Shown here: positions 54,359 through 62,877 of the stretch, one piece after another
Layout: each line of letters starts with the position of its first letter
Numbering within the stretch: the stretch's first letter is position 1
Origin: Anniella stebbinsi
Lineage: Eukaryota > Chordata > Lepidosauria > Squamata > Anniellidae
NCBI GenBank assembly: GCA_029215795.1
Contig: JARDYH010000007.1
Span: forward strand, 82,967,763-83,031,762
Length of the DNA stretch: 64,000 nt
Direction of reading: 5' to 3'
The notes under the pieces: generated by a model
Told to the model about the DNA's origin: nothing
The model's input: the letters and a program-made list of their open reading frames with translations, nothing else
The model's database searches: none
Translations under genes and position numbers: made by a program

Positions 54359-56272
54359 TTGGCGTTGCCTCTCAGCACTCACATCGCCAACAAATTACAA
54401 CCTTTTCTGCAAACCTGGGCGTCAATAACATCGGATGCTTGGGTATTGGACATCGTAGCAGAAGGTTACAAAATAGAATTCGAAGTCTCTCCTCCACTGG
54501 GCACCATAAGAATTACGCCTCCCTCGCTGACTTTAACGCAGGAGACTACCAACCTTCTGCAAAAGGCAGCAATCACAAGAGTTCAGCGATGTCACCTACA
54601 CGCGGGATTTTACTCCCGTTATTTTACGGTGCCAAAGAGGGACGGGGGACTTCGTCCTATTATGGATCTCAGGCAGCTAAACAAATTCATACTACCCAAG
54701 AAGTTTCGCATGGTTTCCGTAACATCGGTTCTACCAATGCTGAAGGAAGGAGACTGGTTCACACTAATAGACTTAAAGGACGCCTATTTTCACATAGCCA
54801 TTCATCCAACCCATCGACGCTATCTTCGCTTTGTCATTGGGCGTCAGGCGTACCAGTTTTCCGTTCTCCCCTTCGGGCTAAAGTCAGCGCCAAGAGTATT
54901 CACAAAGTGCATGTCGGCAGTGTGCGCGCATCTACGGTCGCACAACATCGACTTATATCCCTACCTGGACGACTGGCTGATCGTTTCGGCGTCCCGAAGC
55001 CAGGCGCTTGCCGACGTCAAAGAGGTAATCTATCTTCTGTCGTCGCTTGGGCTGCAGATAAATTACGAAAAATCCATCACTCAACCATCACAAAGACTGC
55101 AGTTTATAGGAGTCACCCTCGACTCTACCAAGGGAAGGGCTTTCCTTCCCGCAGACAGGATAGCCGACTTGCGGAAACGGGCATTGCATTTGCACACTCA
55201 TCCTCGAGCTTCGGCATTTGCGATTCTACGGTTGCTAGGCTTAATGGCGGCAACAGTGTTCGTCGTACGTTGGGCGCGCCTTCGAATGCGCCCCCTCCAG
55301 CAGTTCCTACTCAGCCATTACTCAACTCTACAAAACCCACACCAACTCATACTTACCGTTCCATCGCGGGTCAGACAATCCCTCCTATGGTGGTCGGTTT
55401 CGAGCAACCTCTTCCAGGGGATGCCGTTTCTACCACGGGGGCCATCTCGTACGGTGACAACGGACGCATCTCTGGACGGATGGGGCGCACACCTCGACGA
55501 CCTGCTAACGCAAGGAAGGTGGTCTCATTCAGAGACTCGCCTGCACATCAATATGTTGGAACTTCTGGCGGTAAAGAAGGCATTATCCGCATTCCTACCT
55601 CGCCTACAAGGACATCATGTCCGTATTCTAACAGACAATACCACCGTAGTGTGGTATTTGAACAAGGAAGGAGGCACCCGGTCACGCCGCTTATTGCGGC
55701 TGGTGATGGACATTCTAGAGTGGGCCATCTCCCACGAAATACTTCTGTCAGCGTTGCACATTGCAGGAAAGCAGAACACCAAGGCGGATGTTCTAAGTCG
55801 CTCTTTTGCAGACACGCACGAGTGGGAACTCGCCTCTCCCATTCTGAATCAGCTTTTTGTTCGTTGGGGCACACCCACAATAGATCTTTTCGCAACGTCT
55901 GCCAATGCGGTTTGCCCAGCGTATTGCTCCAGAGCAGGCATAGGACGCGCCTCGAAGGGGGACGCGTTTCAATGGGACTGGTCGAAAGGCCTTCTCTACC
56001 TTTTCCCACCATTCCCACTACTAGCCAAGGCAGTGGCTACTCTACGACGCAACAATTCAGACGCTATACTGATAGCCCCGTCGTGGCCAAGACAACCTTG
56101 GTACACGTCGCTACTCAGACTGGCGAAACAGGAGATATGGCACCTACCTTGCCTTCACGACCTTCTGTCTCGACAGAATGGCAGGATTCTTCATCCAGAT
56201 GTCCAATCACTGCATCTGACGGCTTGGAGAATCCGTCGTCGTGGAGAGTTCTCGATCTTCCAGAGCGACTAA
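54359..56272 (+). CDS. DIRS reverse transcriptase-RNase H-methyltransferase-like protein
   Basis: Copies the element RNA into DNA. RT: KRDGGLRPIMDLRQLN near 93-108, first catalytic Asp D138 in FTLIDLKDAY, LPFGLKSAP at 170-178, and the catalytic YLDD at 202-205. RNase H: D369 (TTDAS), E401 (MLELLA), D426 (LTDNT) and D477 (NTKADVLSR). The C-terminal 150 residues hold TIDLFATSAN, a LFPPFPLL motif and APSWPRQPWY, matching the Dam-like methyltransferase domain described in DIRS elements. The listed start is a TTG. The frame is open upstream to 54152, overlapping gag by about 200 bases, so a frameshift or internal initiation is likely. All catalytic residues are present. Confidence 0.92.
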   Translation: MALPLSTHIANKLQPFLQTWASITSDAWVLDIVAEGYKIEFEVSPPLGTIRITPPSLTLTQETTNLLQKAAITRVQRCHLHAGFYSRYFTVPKRDGGLRPIMDLRQLNKFILPKKFRMVSVTSVLPMLKEGDWFTLIDLKDAYFHIAIHPTHRRYLRFVIGRQAYQFSVLPFGLKSAPRVFTKCMSAVCAHLRSHNIDLYPYLDDWLIVSASRSQALADVKEVIYLLSSLGLQINYEKSITQPSQRLQFIGVTLDSTKGRAFLPADRIADLRKRALHLHTHPRASAFAILRLLGLMAATVFVVRWARLRMRPLQQFLLSHYSTLQNPHQLILTVPSRVRQSLLWWSVSSNLFQGMPFLPRGPSRTVTTDASLDGWGAHLDDLLTQGRWSHSETRLHINMLELLAVKKALSAFLPRLQGHHVRILTDNTTVVWYLNKEGGTRSRRLLRLVMDILEWAISHEILLSALHIAGKQNTKADVLSRSFADTHEWELASPILNQLFVRWGTPTIDLFATSANAVCPAYCSRAGIGRASKGDAFQWDWSKGLLYLFPPFPLLAKAVATLRRNNSDAILIAPSWPRQPWYTSLLRLAKQEIWHLPCLHDLLSRQNGRILHPDVQSLHLTAWRIRRRGEFSIFQSD

Positions 56273-57270
56273 AGTCTATTTTGGAGGCATCACGTAGGCC
56301 ATCAACTAGACTGTCCTATCACACCAAATGGACACGGTTTCAACGGTATGCCACTCTTAACGGTTTTAATTCTAACACAGCTGATATGCCTCACATTCTT
56401 TCATTTCTATATTCTCTGCATGACCAGGGCCTGAAACCGGCGTCCATCAAAGTATATTTGGCAGCAATTTCAGCAAACCACGATTTGATTAATGGCGTCT
56501 CTGTTTTTACTCACCCAATGGCAAGAGCCTTCCTAAAGGGCTTGCGAAACTTGTTTCCTTCGGCTCGTCCTGTAATACCACAATGGAGTCTTTCTGTTGT
56601 GCTCACAGCCCTTACTGCCAAGCCCTTTGAACCATTGGCAACAATTGATATTCGTTTATTGACTTTTAAGACAATATTTTTAGTTGCCATCACGTCTGCT
56701 CGACGTGTTTCGGAGTTAGCAGCACTGCTGATAGATCCGCCCTACTTACAGTTTTTTAAAGAAAAAGTTGTACTTCGTTTGGACCCCATGTTCATCCCTA
56801 AAGTTTCCTCCTCATTCCATGTGAGTCAAGACATTGTTTTACCCACGTTCTTTAGTTCGTCGTCAGACGCTTTGTCTACTAGATTGCACGCATTGGACGT
56901 TAGAAGAGCTTTGGCTTTCTATAAGTCGAGAACTGAATCTTTTCGAAAGTCTCGAAGGTTGTTCATCTGTTATGGAGGTGCGACAAAGGGGTTGGCGGTA
57001 TCCCCGCAACGCATCTCCAAATGGGTTGTGGAGACCATTGTCCTGGCTTACAGGATGGTTGATAAAGACCCCCCTTTTAAAACAACGGCGCATTCTACTA
57101 GGGCACAGGCAACTTCGTCGGCGCTGCTCCATGGCGCTACGATCGCTGACCTTTGCAAAGCAGCCACGTGGACTAATGCTTCTACTTTTGTAAAGCATTA
57201 TCGCCTCGATGTTAGAGCCAGACAGGACTCCTCGTTTGGGAGAGCGGTCCTTTCCTCGATTTGCCAGTAA
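54439..57270 (+). CDS. DIRS tyrosine recombinase ORF, overlapping RT
   Basis: The recognisable enzyme is the last third, from about residue 608 (56260). It integrates the circular DNA by strand exchange without an RNase H-fold integrase. The N-terminal SAM-like part (SRRPSTRLSYHTKW, about 616-629) is followed by a catalytic domain with R755 in ARRVSEL, H885-x-x-R888 in AHSTRAQ and nucleophile Y921 in FVKHYRLD. That is the R-H-R-Y set of tyrosine recombinases. The first 611 codons run in a different frame over the RT/RNase H gene. They are Ser/Arg/Gly-rich and have no known domain. The real start of the enzyme may be internal (for example Met near 56386). Intact to its stop at 57270. Confidence 0.85.
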   Translation: MGIGHRSRRLQNRIRSLSSTGHHKNYASLADFNAGDYQPSAKGSNHKSSAMSPTRGILLPLFYGAKEGRGTSSYYGSQAAKQIHTTQEVSHGFRNIGSTNAEGRRLVHTNRLKGRLFSHSHSSNPSTLSSLCHWASGVPVFRSPLRAKVSAKSIHKVHVGSVRASTVAQHRLISLPGRLADRFGVPKPGACRRQRGNLSSVVAWAADKLRKIHHSTITKTAVYRSHPRLYQGKGFPSRRQDSRLAETGIAFAHSSSSFGICDSTVARLNGGNSVRRTLGAPSNAPPPAVPTQPLLNSTKPTPTHTYRSIAGQTIPPMVVGFEQPLPGDAVSTTGAISYGDNGRISGRMGRTPRRPANARKVVSFRDSPAHQYVGTSGGKEGIIRIPTSPTRTSCPYSNRQYHRSVVFEQGRRHPVTPLIAAGDGHSRVGHLPRNTSVSVAHCRKAEHQGGCSKSLFCRHARVGTRLSHSESAFCSLGHTHNRSFRNVCQCGLPSVLLQSRHRTRLEGGRVSMGLVERPSLPFPTIPTTSQGSGYSTTQQFRRYTDSPVVAKTTLVHVATQTGETGDMAPTLPSRPSVSTEWQDSSSRCPITASDGLENPSSWRVLDLPERLKSILEASRRPSTRLSYHTKWTRFQRYATLNGFNSNTADMPHILSFLYSLHDQGLKPASIKVYLAAISANHDLINGVSVFTHPMARAFLKGLRNLFPSARPVIPQWSLSVVLTALTAKPFEPLATIDIRLLTFKTIFLVAITSARRVSELAALLIDPPYLQFFKEKVVLRLDPMFIPKVSSSFHVSQDIVLPTFFSSSSDALSTRLHALDVRRALAFYKSRTESFRKSRRLFICYGGATKGLAVSPQRISKWVVETIVLAYRMVDKDPPFKTTAHSTRAQATSSALLHGATIADLCKAATWTNASTFVKHYRLDVRARQDSSFGRAVLSSICQ

Positions 57271-57317
57271 CCAGTCAGCATGCCTACCCACCTCCGGTAA
57301 GTCTCTGCTTGTTATTC

Positions 57318-57412
57318 GCCCATATGTGTGATGCACAGAGACCACGAAGAAGAAATGCAGGTTGCTTACCTGTAACTGTAGTTCTTCGAGTGGTCATCTG
57401 TGCATTCACACA
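57318..57412. repeat. DIRS internal complementary region
   Basis: Bases 57318-57354 are the exact mirror of the left end (51811-51847). Bases 57352-57412 are the exact mirror of the right end (57652-57712). They overlap in one GAA (57352-57354), which is the mirror of the TTC at both element ends. This junction is the template that restores the terminal ends during DIRS replication. Confidence 0.95.
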
Positions 57413-57522
57413 ACCCACCCACCGTCCCCTCTTGGCATCGCTGTTGTGAATGTCAATTGGTTCGCCATGCTCATTGTTTAATGACATAATTGTGCCTTAG
57501 TTAAGAGGCCAAGCGGTCTCAG

Positions 57523-57712
57523 AGAACTGAGGAGAAGGAGAGGCGGGAGCCCTGAGCATGCGCGGTAGGATGGTGGGGGGAGGGGTTCCCGCCAAAAGTC
57601 TAAGCTAGCTAAGTTTCCCGAAAGCAGGCTCGGCGTCGGCGCGAGCCCATATGTGTGAATGCACAGATGACCACTCGAAGAACTACAGTTACAGGTAAGC
57701 AACCTGCATTTC
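57523..57712. repeat. DIRS right inverted terminal repeat
   Basis: The mirror of the left repeat through about 57651, then a longer outer end (CGAAGAACTACAGTTACAGG and AACCTGCATTTC) that extends about 30 bases beyond the left one. Unequal terminal repeats completed by an internal complementary region are normal for DIRS elements. Confidence 0.93.
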
Positions 57713-57722
57713 TGCATCCCTG
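57713..57722. mobile_element. hAT-like repeat, right end
   Basis: TGCATCCCTG completes the host repeat at 51518-51810. After TTC it gives the mirror of a CAGGGATGCAGAACC-type hAT end. Confidence 0.5.
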
Positions 57723-57957
57723 GACTAGGTGAATGAGCCTGGGGTAGTTCTTGTGTGCAGTGATCCTGGTTTGAGACATACCACACTGTGCTGTTTCATA
57801 GCTTTCAGGGCTTGGCTGCAAAGCAGCATTACACAAACCAGGGTTTTCCTTGGTTTTTGATCCAGGCTTGCAGAGGCACCTCAAACCGTAGCTCGCTGGT
57901 TCAGATGAAATGGCAACTGTGGTTTGCTTCAAACCAGTCTCGGGGAATTGTGCATAA

Positions 57958-58280
57958 GGCAGCGGGTGCTGGTGGCTCTGATGTCATTGGGGTGATGAAT
58001 CCGCTCCGGGTTTCAGTTAAAACCAGTCAGAACTCTACAGGAGCTTCTGCACCTTGGATAGCTCCTTTAGAGTTCTAACTGAAACCCGTAGCGGATTTGC
58101 CCCTCCAGTGACATCAGAGCCACCAGTCTCCATTGGCATGAGGAAAGAAAGTTTAGCAGCCAAAGACTCTTCAAGGCTTTTTTACGTGTCATCAGAGCAC
58201 AGTTTGGCAATCTTTTATTTTACTTATTAATAGAATAATTCTTATCCCATCTTTTGGCCTCAGACGGGCCCCCATGGGCA
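57958..58280. repeat. GGTGGCTCTGATGTCA palindromic MITE plus shared flank, copy 1
   Basis: The palindrome (57963-58135) starts TGCTGGTGGCTCTGATGTC and ends GACATCAGAGCCACCAGTCTC. Its arms meet near GGAGCTTCTGCACC. The next 145 bases (GGCATGAGGAAAGAAAG, GCAGCCAAAGACTC, TATCCCATCTTTTGGCCTCA) recur in order at 59160-59285, so the repeat unit is larger than the palindrome. Confidence 0.72.
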
Positions 58281-58645
58281 CTCATAACCACAAGCAAAAT
58301 ACAAAACAATGGTAAAAAATACAATACAAAACAATGATTAAAAAAAAAAATAAGGAGAAGCCAGAGCTAAATAAAGCAGCTCTCAGAAGTAGGAGGGATG
58401 GGTTATTTATTGGTTTGTTTGTTAGGTTTGTTTGTTCATTGGATTTTTGATCTGCCTAATAACAAATGTTCATCAACCCCAAGTCTTGGTGAAAAAGAGA
58501 GGTCTCAGCAGAACACTGAATAGGTTGGAGACTTTTCTGGTCTAAATAACCTCGGTTGCTTGATCTGCAGCTGTTTTTGTAAACCATCACCAGCAGGCGC
58601 TGATTCTAAAAGGAGAACACCCCATAATTCCCCCCACTGCATATT

Positions 58646-58836
58646 GACCTTGTTCAGATGAAACGCTAAGCCAGGGTGGTTAAACATTTTGAGCAAATCA
58701 TGGTGGCTTGGCGTGTCGTGTGAACCATTCCTAACCATGGTGGCTACATAACCATGGTTTAAACACGCTCGCTAACCGTTTGCTACAAAAGGGTTAGCGG
58801 GCTAACCATGGCTTAGTGTGTTGTCTGAACAAGCCC
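58646..58836. repeat. palindromic MITE, CTGTTCAGAC family
   Basis: Ends GACCTTGTTCAGATGAAACG and GTTGTCTGAACAAGCCCC; core ACCATGGTTTAAACACGC. Inserted between the two copies of the direct repeat. Confidence 0.8.
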
Positions 58837-59010
58837 CCTGTGATGATCATCAAATCCATTATCCCTAGGTAATGTATGCAGTGTATCTGTAAAGTAGGGA
58901 TCCTGGATAAGCTTCTGCCTATAAGAGCTCATTCCACAATGAATTTGCTAGATACCGCAAGTCACTGATGGCTTGTTTTTCCAGTTAGGTAGGTCGGTGG
59001 TGTTCTCCAC
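58837..59010. other. unassigned spacer
   Basis: Carries GAGCTCATTCCACAATG, which resembles a LINE ORF2 end in minus orientation, but too short to assign. Confidence 0.3.
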
Positions 59011-59011
59011 A

Positions 59012-59290
59012 ATGGAGTCTGGTGGCTCCGGTTGTCTGTGGGGCGGTGAATCCGCTCCGGGTTTCAGTCAAAACCAATCAGAACTCTAAAGGAGCTGTCC
59101 AAAGCGCAGAGCTTGGATGCACTGCCTCACTGACATCAGAGCCACTGGGGAGAACACTGAATCCGGCCCAGTGGCATGAGAAAAGGGAAAACGGCAGCCA
59201 AAGGCACCTCAAGGTACTTTTACATAGCATCAAAGCACGGTTTGGCACTAATTTTTATCCCACCTTTTGGCCTCACGCCTGCCTCCGTTG
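59012..59290. repeat. GGTGGCTCTGATGTCA MITE plus shared flank, copy 2
   Basis: The palindrome is less perfect (TCTGGTGGCTCCGGTTGTC on the left, GACATCAGAGCCACTGGGG on the right). The flank GGCATGAGAAAAGGG, GGCAGCCAAAGGCAC and TATCCCACCTTTTGGCCTCA parallels copy 1. Same orientation as copy 1, offset about 1.05 kb. Confidence 0.7.
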
Positions 59291-59370
59291 TGCATCAATC
59301 AACCTACGATTTGCCACTGTTACATGCAGACAACCCCAGTGTAAGCTTTTAATTCTGGGTTACTTTGGTG

Positions 59371-59735
59371 CAGTGGTGGGCAACATCCGGGGGGGGGGGG
59401 CTAAGGCCAATTTCTGCCCCCCTGGAACCCATTGGGGGCTGCACCACCAAATTGCTGTTGAATTTCAGTGGCACCAAACTGGCAAAAAAGCGGAATTTTC
59501 CATTTGAAACGGGGCACCTGGGGAATGCACAACTTAACGCAAAGTCTCACTCACAGTAGCCCTGGGCAGCGGAATTTTGCATTAAAACAAAGTCCATGCT
59601 CCCCAAGTGCCTTCTTTTAAATGGAAAATTCTGCTTTTTTGCTGCTGTCCTGCTGCTGAAAATCAGTAGTGAGGGCTACCAAGAGGGACTGAGGTACATG
59701 TGGCCCATGGCCGCGTGTTGCCCACCCTTGGTTTC
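59371..59735. mobile_element. hAT-like nonautonomous element
   Basis: Left CAGTGGTGGGCAACATCC and right GTTGCCCACCCTTG are inverted ends of the CAG-GGGTGGGCAAC type. Inside, AAATTGCTGTTGAATTTC and CAAAAAAGCGGAATTTTCC are partly mirrored by AAATGGAAAATTCTGC and GCTGAAAATCAG. A G run lies at 59389-59401. Target duplication not convincing. Confidence 0.55.
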
Positions 59736-60420
59736 ACAACACCTGCTAGGCAGGAAGAGCCAAGCAGGAGTGAACAGGCTGCATCCCCTAGCACACAGCC
59801 TGTTCAAGCTAAGCCACGATTCTCTGGAATCCTGGCTTATCATTCCGTGTGGACACAGCTAGTGGTTTCCAGGGCATTCGTGGCAAAGGTGACATTTGAA
59901 AGCTGGACTTCTTGGTTCACAATTCAGTCATTGCGCTATACTAACCTCCTCTATAATAAAGTCGGTACCATCAAAAGCGGTAAAGTCCAATGGGGCACAT
60001 GGGCCCAGGCAAAGGTGGGGCGGTGCGTGCAAAAGCCAGAAAGAGATCTCACGGGACGAGTGCTAAATGTCTGGACTTCTTGCAACTTCCGAGAACAGCC
60101 GCCGTTTTTCTTCTTGCGCAAAATCTGTTGGCCAAAATGCATGCCGCACTTTGATTTAATCTCTGGTGGGGTTGTCAGAGGCATGAAGCAAAATTGATTT
60201 GGGGGTCCGAATCTCTCCCCCAGCCTGCTCATTGACCATTCCTGGTCTTCCTCGCTGGGTGAGACAGAGTTTTATTTCCTGCTTGATGAATAGATACATA
60301 GAGGCATGCCAGCAGCACGCCAATCACCCAACGGCCATGCAAATAAAGATGCATAGGCACACGCCACCAGCATTTGGTCCCTGAAACACAGATAACATGC
60401 ACAGATAACATGCATGCCTT
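59736..60420. other. unassigned noncoding DNA
   Basis: No gene or known repeat recognised. A plus-strand frame at 59700-60197 is open but has no motif. Confidence 0.35.
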
Positions 60421-60422
60421 CC

Positions 60423-60478
<56 letters not shown>

Positions 60479-60492
60479 GTTTCTCTCTCTCT
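60421..60492. repeat. compound (CT)n(CA)n microsatellite
   Basis: A CT run passes into a CA run (about 60423-60474), then a second short CT run. Confidence 0.96.
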
Positions 60493-61420
60493 CAATCACA
60501 GCTTGAGACAGCAGGACGACTGTAGCTAATAGAGTTTGGCTGATGCCCCTGCAGGGCTATGATGAGATGGACAAAACGGGGAGAGGGAGAGGGAGAGGGG
60601 AGCCAGGCGAGGAAGGAAAGGCCAAGAGAGCTTGGGCTGGAGATGAGGCGGATCTGATGAGTGACAGCCAGACCTGGCATGCAAAGGGATGCACAGACAT
60701 TTTGATTGTCTGTCAGGGCTGCACACAAGGCATCTGACCCACAGCGCAAGGGTGGGGTTGCATGCTCCAGGAACGGAGGTGGGGGAGGCAGGGAGGCCCC
60801 CGCGCCCGTCTGCTCTAGCCCCAAACCAAAGCCCCCTTTTTGAAAAATGTCGGTGACCTTCAGCCGGAACCGTCAAGCCTTGGACAAAAACTCAGCATCC
60901 TCTCGCCTCTGGGTTGCATCCCCAGCGCAGATTGGTTTCAAAGTCAGGAAGGCGGAGAAACACATGGTTGTAAACCTGAAACTGTGCGTTGCCCTCTGCA
61001 CCTGCACAATGCATAACATGAATGACCCCCTAGACAGCCTGTACATGTGGTGGAGGTGATGGTGTTCAGGGTGCCAGTACCAGGTGCAGCTCCGCAGATG
61101 CCTTCCTGCACTCAAAGATGCTAGAGACATGCCATGCCTCGCCCTATCTCACTGTCTTGACCAGCAAACGAAGGTGGCAACGGCTTACTGAAAGCCTGCA
61201 AGCTTAGAGGGTTGGAAGTGCAGCTCCGGGGAGGGGGAAATGCCGCCGTCCCTCCAACTCAGCCCTATCCCAGCACATGGACCCACAGGCAGGGCGCTGT
61301 GGGGTCCTTGCAGGCTCGCAGAATAGCCTGTCTCATCAAATCGGTCCCTGCCTTCCCTTTCTACCTTCTTCCTGCTCTGCCCCTGCTTCTCACGCCCGGG
61401 TCTGTTGTGCTTCCCTTGAA
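60493..61420. other. GC-rich unique DNA upstream of an exon-like segment
   Basis: A GGGAGA run (about 60579-60600) is the only simple repeat. From about 61330 it becomes pyrimidine-rich, as expected ahead of a 3' splice site. No other exon identified. Confidence 0.4.
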
Positions 61421-61423
61421 CAG

Positions 61424-61592
61424 ATGGGAGCTCCATCGCCTGCCAGCCCGTTGGACTGGAAAACGGAGCCAACCCGCCGGCTGAATGGTTTCCACGTAGC
61501 CAGGGCTCGGGGCTGCGGCAGCCCAACAGCGAGGTGGACGGCAGCGAGAGAAACTTCAGGGTGAACCTCCACTGCAAGCACGGGCGGCCCAG
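61424..61592 (+). CDS. candidate internal coding exon, unidentified gene
   Basis: A long polypyrimidine run (61347-61415) and acceptor CCCTTGAACAG end at 61423. A consensus donor AG-GTAAGG follows 61592. Between them one frame is open for 55 whole codons with two split codons at the ends. It starts GSSIACQPVGLENGANPPAE and ends ERNFRVNLHCKHGRP. Both splice sites are strong and the peptide is not repeat-derived or low-complexity, so it reads as a real exon of 169 bases. I do not recognise the family; no signal or membrane segment is seen in this piece. Other frames have stops. Confidence 0.5.
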
Positions 61593-62325
61593 GTAAGGGA
61601 CAGGGAGAGACGGGCGGAGGGGATGGGCCCGTGGAAGCGCCTGCCGAATCCCTCTGGCCGTGTGCCATTTCTAAGCCTTCGTATTAATTTGGGGCAGGCA
61701 GGCAAGACCAACTCAAGATGGGGAGGGAGCAGGTTCAGTGGAAAAGCCCCCAACCTGAGCTCGGCGTAGGCGTGCAACGGAGTGGGGTGGTAGAATGGGC
61801 TCCGCTGTATTCAGACTGTGGGGAATGATGCCAATTTGGCACATTTTAAAGAACTGACAGTGCTCCCTGCATGTAGAAAACTAGCACATCAGAAAGCTTT
61901 GGGATGCCATGCTAGTTTTCTGCTTGCAGTGAGTGGTGCGTTTCCCTCCCCCCTTCTAAAACACAAGAGAAGCATTCAATCTGAAGGGGTTCTGCACATT
62001 GCACCGCCCCCTCAGTATTTTGTCTACTCTCCTCCTCCTTCTTCTTCTTTCTCCTTCTCCATCTGTGTGTGAATATACCAACCCAGGGCGGAATACCGAT
62101 ATTGCAATCTCTTCCTCACTACACAGCCAGCGTGTGACTAGGCCTCTCTTTGCCTCGCTGCTACATAAACCATTTTCAGTTTCTTTGTGGCGGCGCACTG
62201 AGCACAGGCTCAGCTGCAAACCTGTGCTGTTGGGAAGTAGCTTCGCCTCTGCCTCGCTGCGTGCCAGATTTCATTGGCTGGCCCAGTATGCTCACAGTTA
62301 GTCGACCCTTAACCAGATCCTTAAG
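61593..62325. other. unassigned noncoding DNA
   Basis: Begins with a consensus intron start, if the preceding exon is real. No repeat recognised; a TTC-rich patch lies at 62030-62060. Confidence 0.35.
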
Positions 62326-62327
62326 GG

Positions 62328-62450
62328 AGAGGGCGTGGCTCAGTGGTAGAGCCCTTGCAGAAGGTCCCAGGTTCGATCCCCGGCATCTCCAGGTAGGGAT
62401 GGAAAAACAGGTATAACAAGGGATAAGGTTCCTGTGTTCCAGTGTTCCAG
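62328..62450 (+). mobile_element. tRNA-Ala-like SINE, internally deleted
   Basis: GTGGCTCAGTGGTAGAGCCC and CAGAAGGTCCCAGGTTCG give the head, with the anticodon stem partly deleted. GATCCCCGGCATCTCC and a short body ending GGTTCCTGTGTTCC follow. About 80 bases of the body are missing. Confidence 0.8.
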
Positions 62451-62494
62451 ACCAGGTGGAGGAATCCCAGAAGGTGAAGAACTGCAGAAAAAGA

Positions 62495-62640
62495 ACCAGT
62501 GTGGTAGTGCATAGAGTTGGATGGAGACTAGGGAGACGTAGGTTCAAATCCCTACTAACTCAGCCTCAGAGCTTACTGGATGATCTCTCTCCCAGGGTGG
62601 TTATGAAGAGTATAGGGGGGGGGGGACCCCTGAGTTCATT
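62495..62640 (+). mobile_element. SINE-like repeat
   Basis: ACCAGTGTGGTAGTGCATAG, GTAGGTTCAAATCCC (B-box-like) and CCCAGGGTGGTTATGAAG follow the order of 47475-47700. A G run (62618-62627) ends it. Confidence 0.5.
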
Positions 62641-62877
62641 GGCAAAATGAGTTGGATTTTGAGCCCTGTAGGGATCTCCCAATACTGATCCCAAACAGTG
62701 AAACTCTCTGCATTTAAATCAAAATTTTGTGATCTGAGTAAGCGTGTGCACGTTGATAGTGTCAATTTGCCTAATTTACACTTCTTCTGCTAACTGAGGG
62801 TCAAAGAGCTATGCAGGGTATTGGAGCCCTGCACAGCGACCACTGGAAGTCCTGCCTCTGCCCTGGACTGATTTCTC

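Larger units (their letters stand above)
51811..57712 (+). mobile_element. DIRS-like tyrosine-recombinase retrotransposon, apparently complete
   Basis: A 5.9-kb element with inverted terminal repeats, three long ORFs (gag-like, RT/RNase H/methyltransferase-like, tyrosine recombinase) and an internal complementary region. This architecture is diagnostic of DIRS1-type retrotransposons, which replicate through a circular DNA and integrate by tyrosine recombinase without making a long target duplication. Only TTC is shared by the two ends. All ORFs are uninterrupted, and terminal copies and their internal complements are identical by eye, so the copy may be recent or still competent. It inserted into a hAT-like repeat. 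Whether it is expressed cannot be seen. Confidence 0.95.

Noticed and set aside
55548..56018. 156-codon minus-strand frame inside the DIRS element
   Set aside because: Antisense shadow of the RT/RNase H gene with no known counterpart in DIRS elements.
51811..57712. LTR retrotransposon or retrovirus
   Set aside because: Ends are inverted, not direct; there is no DDE integrase or protease; the recombinase is a tyrosine type and an internal complementary region is present.
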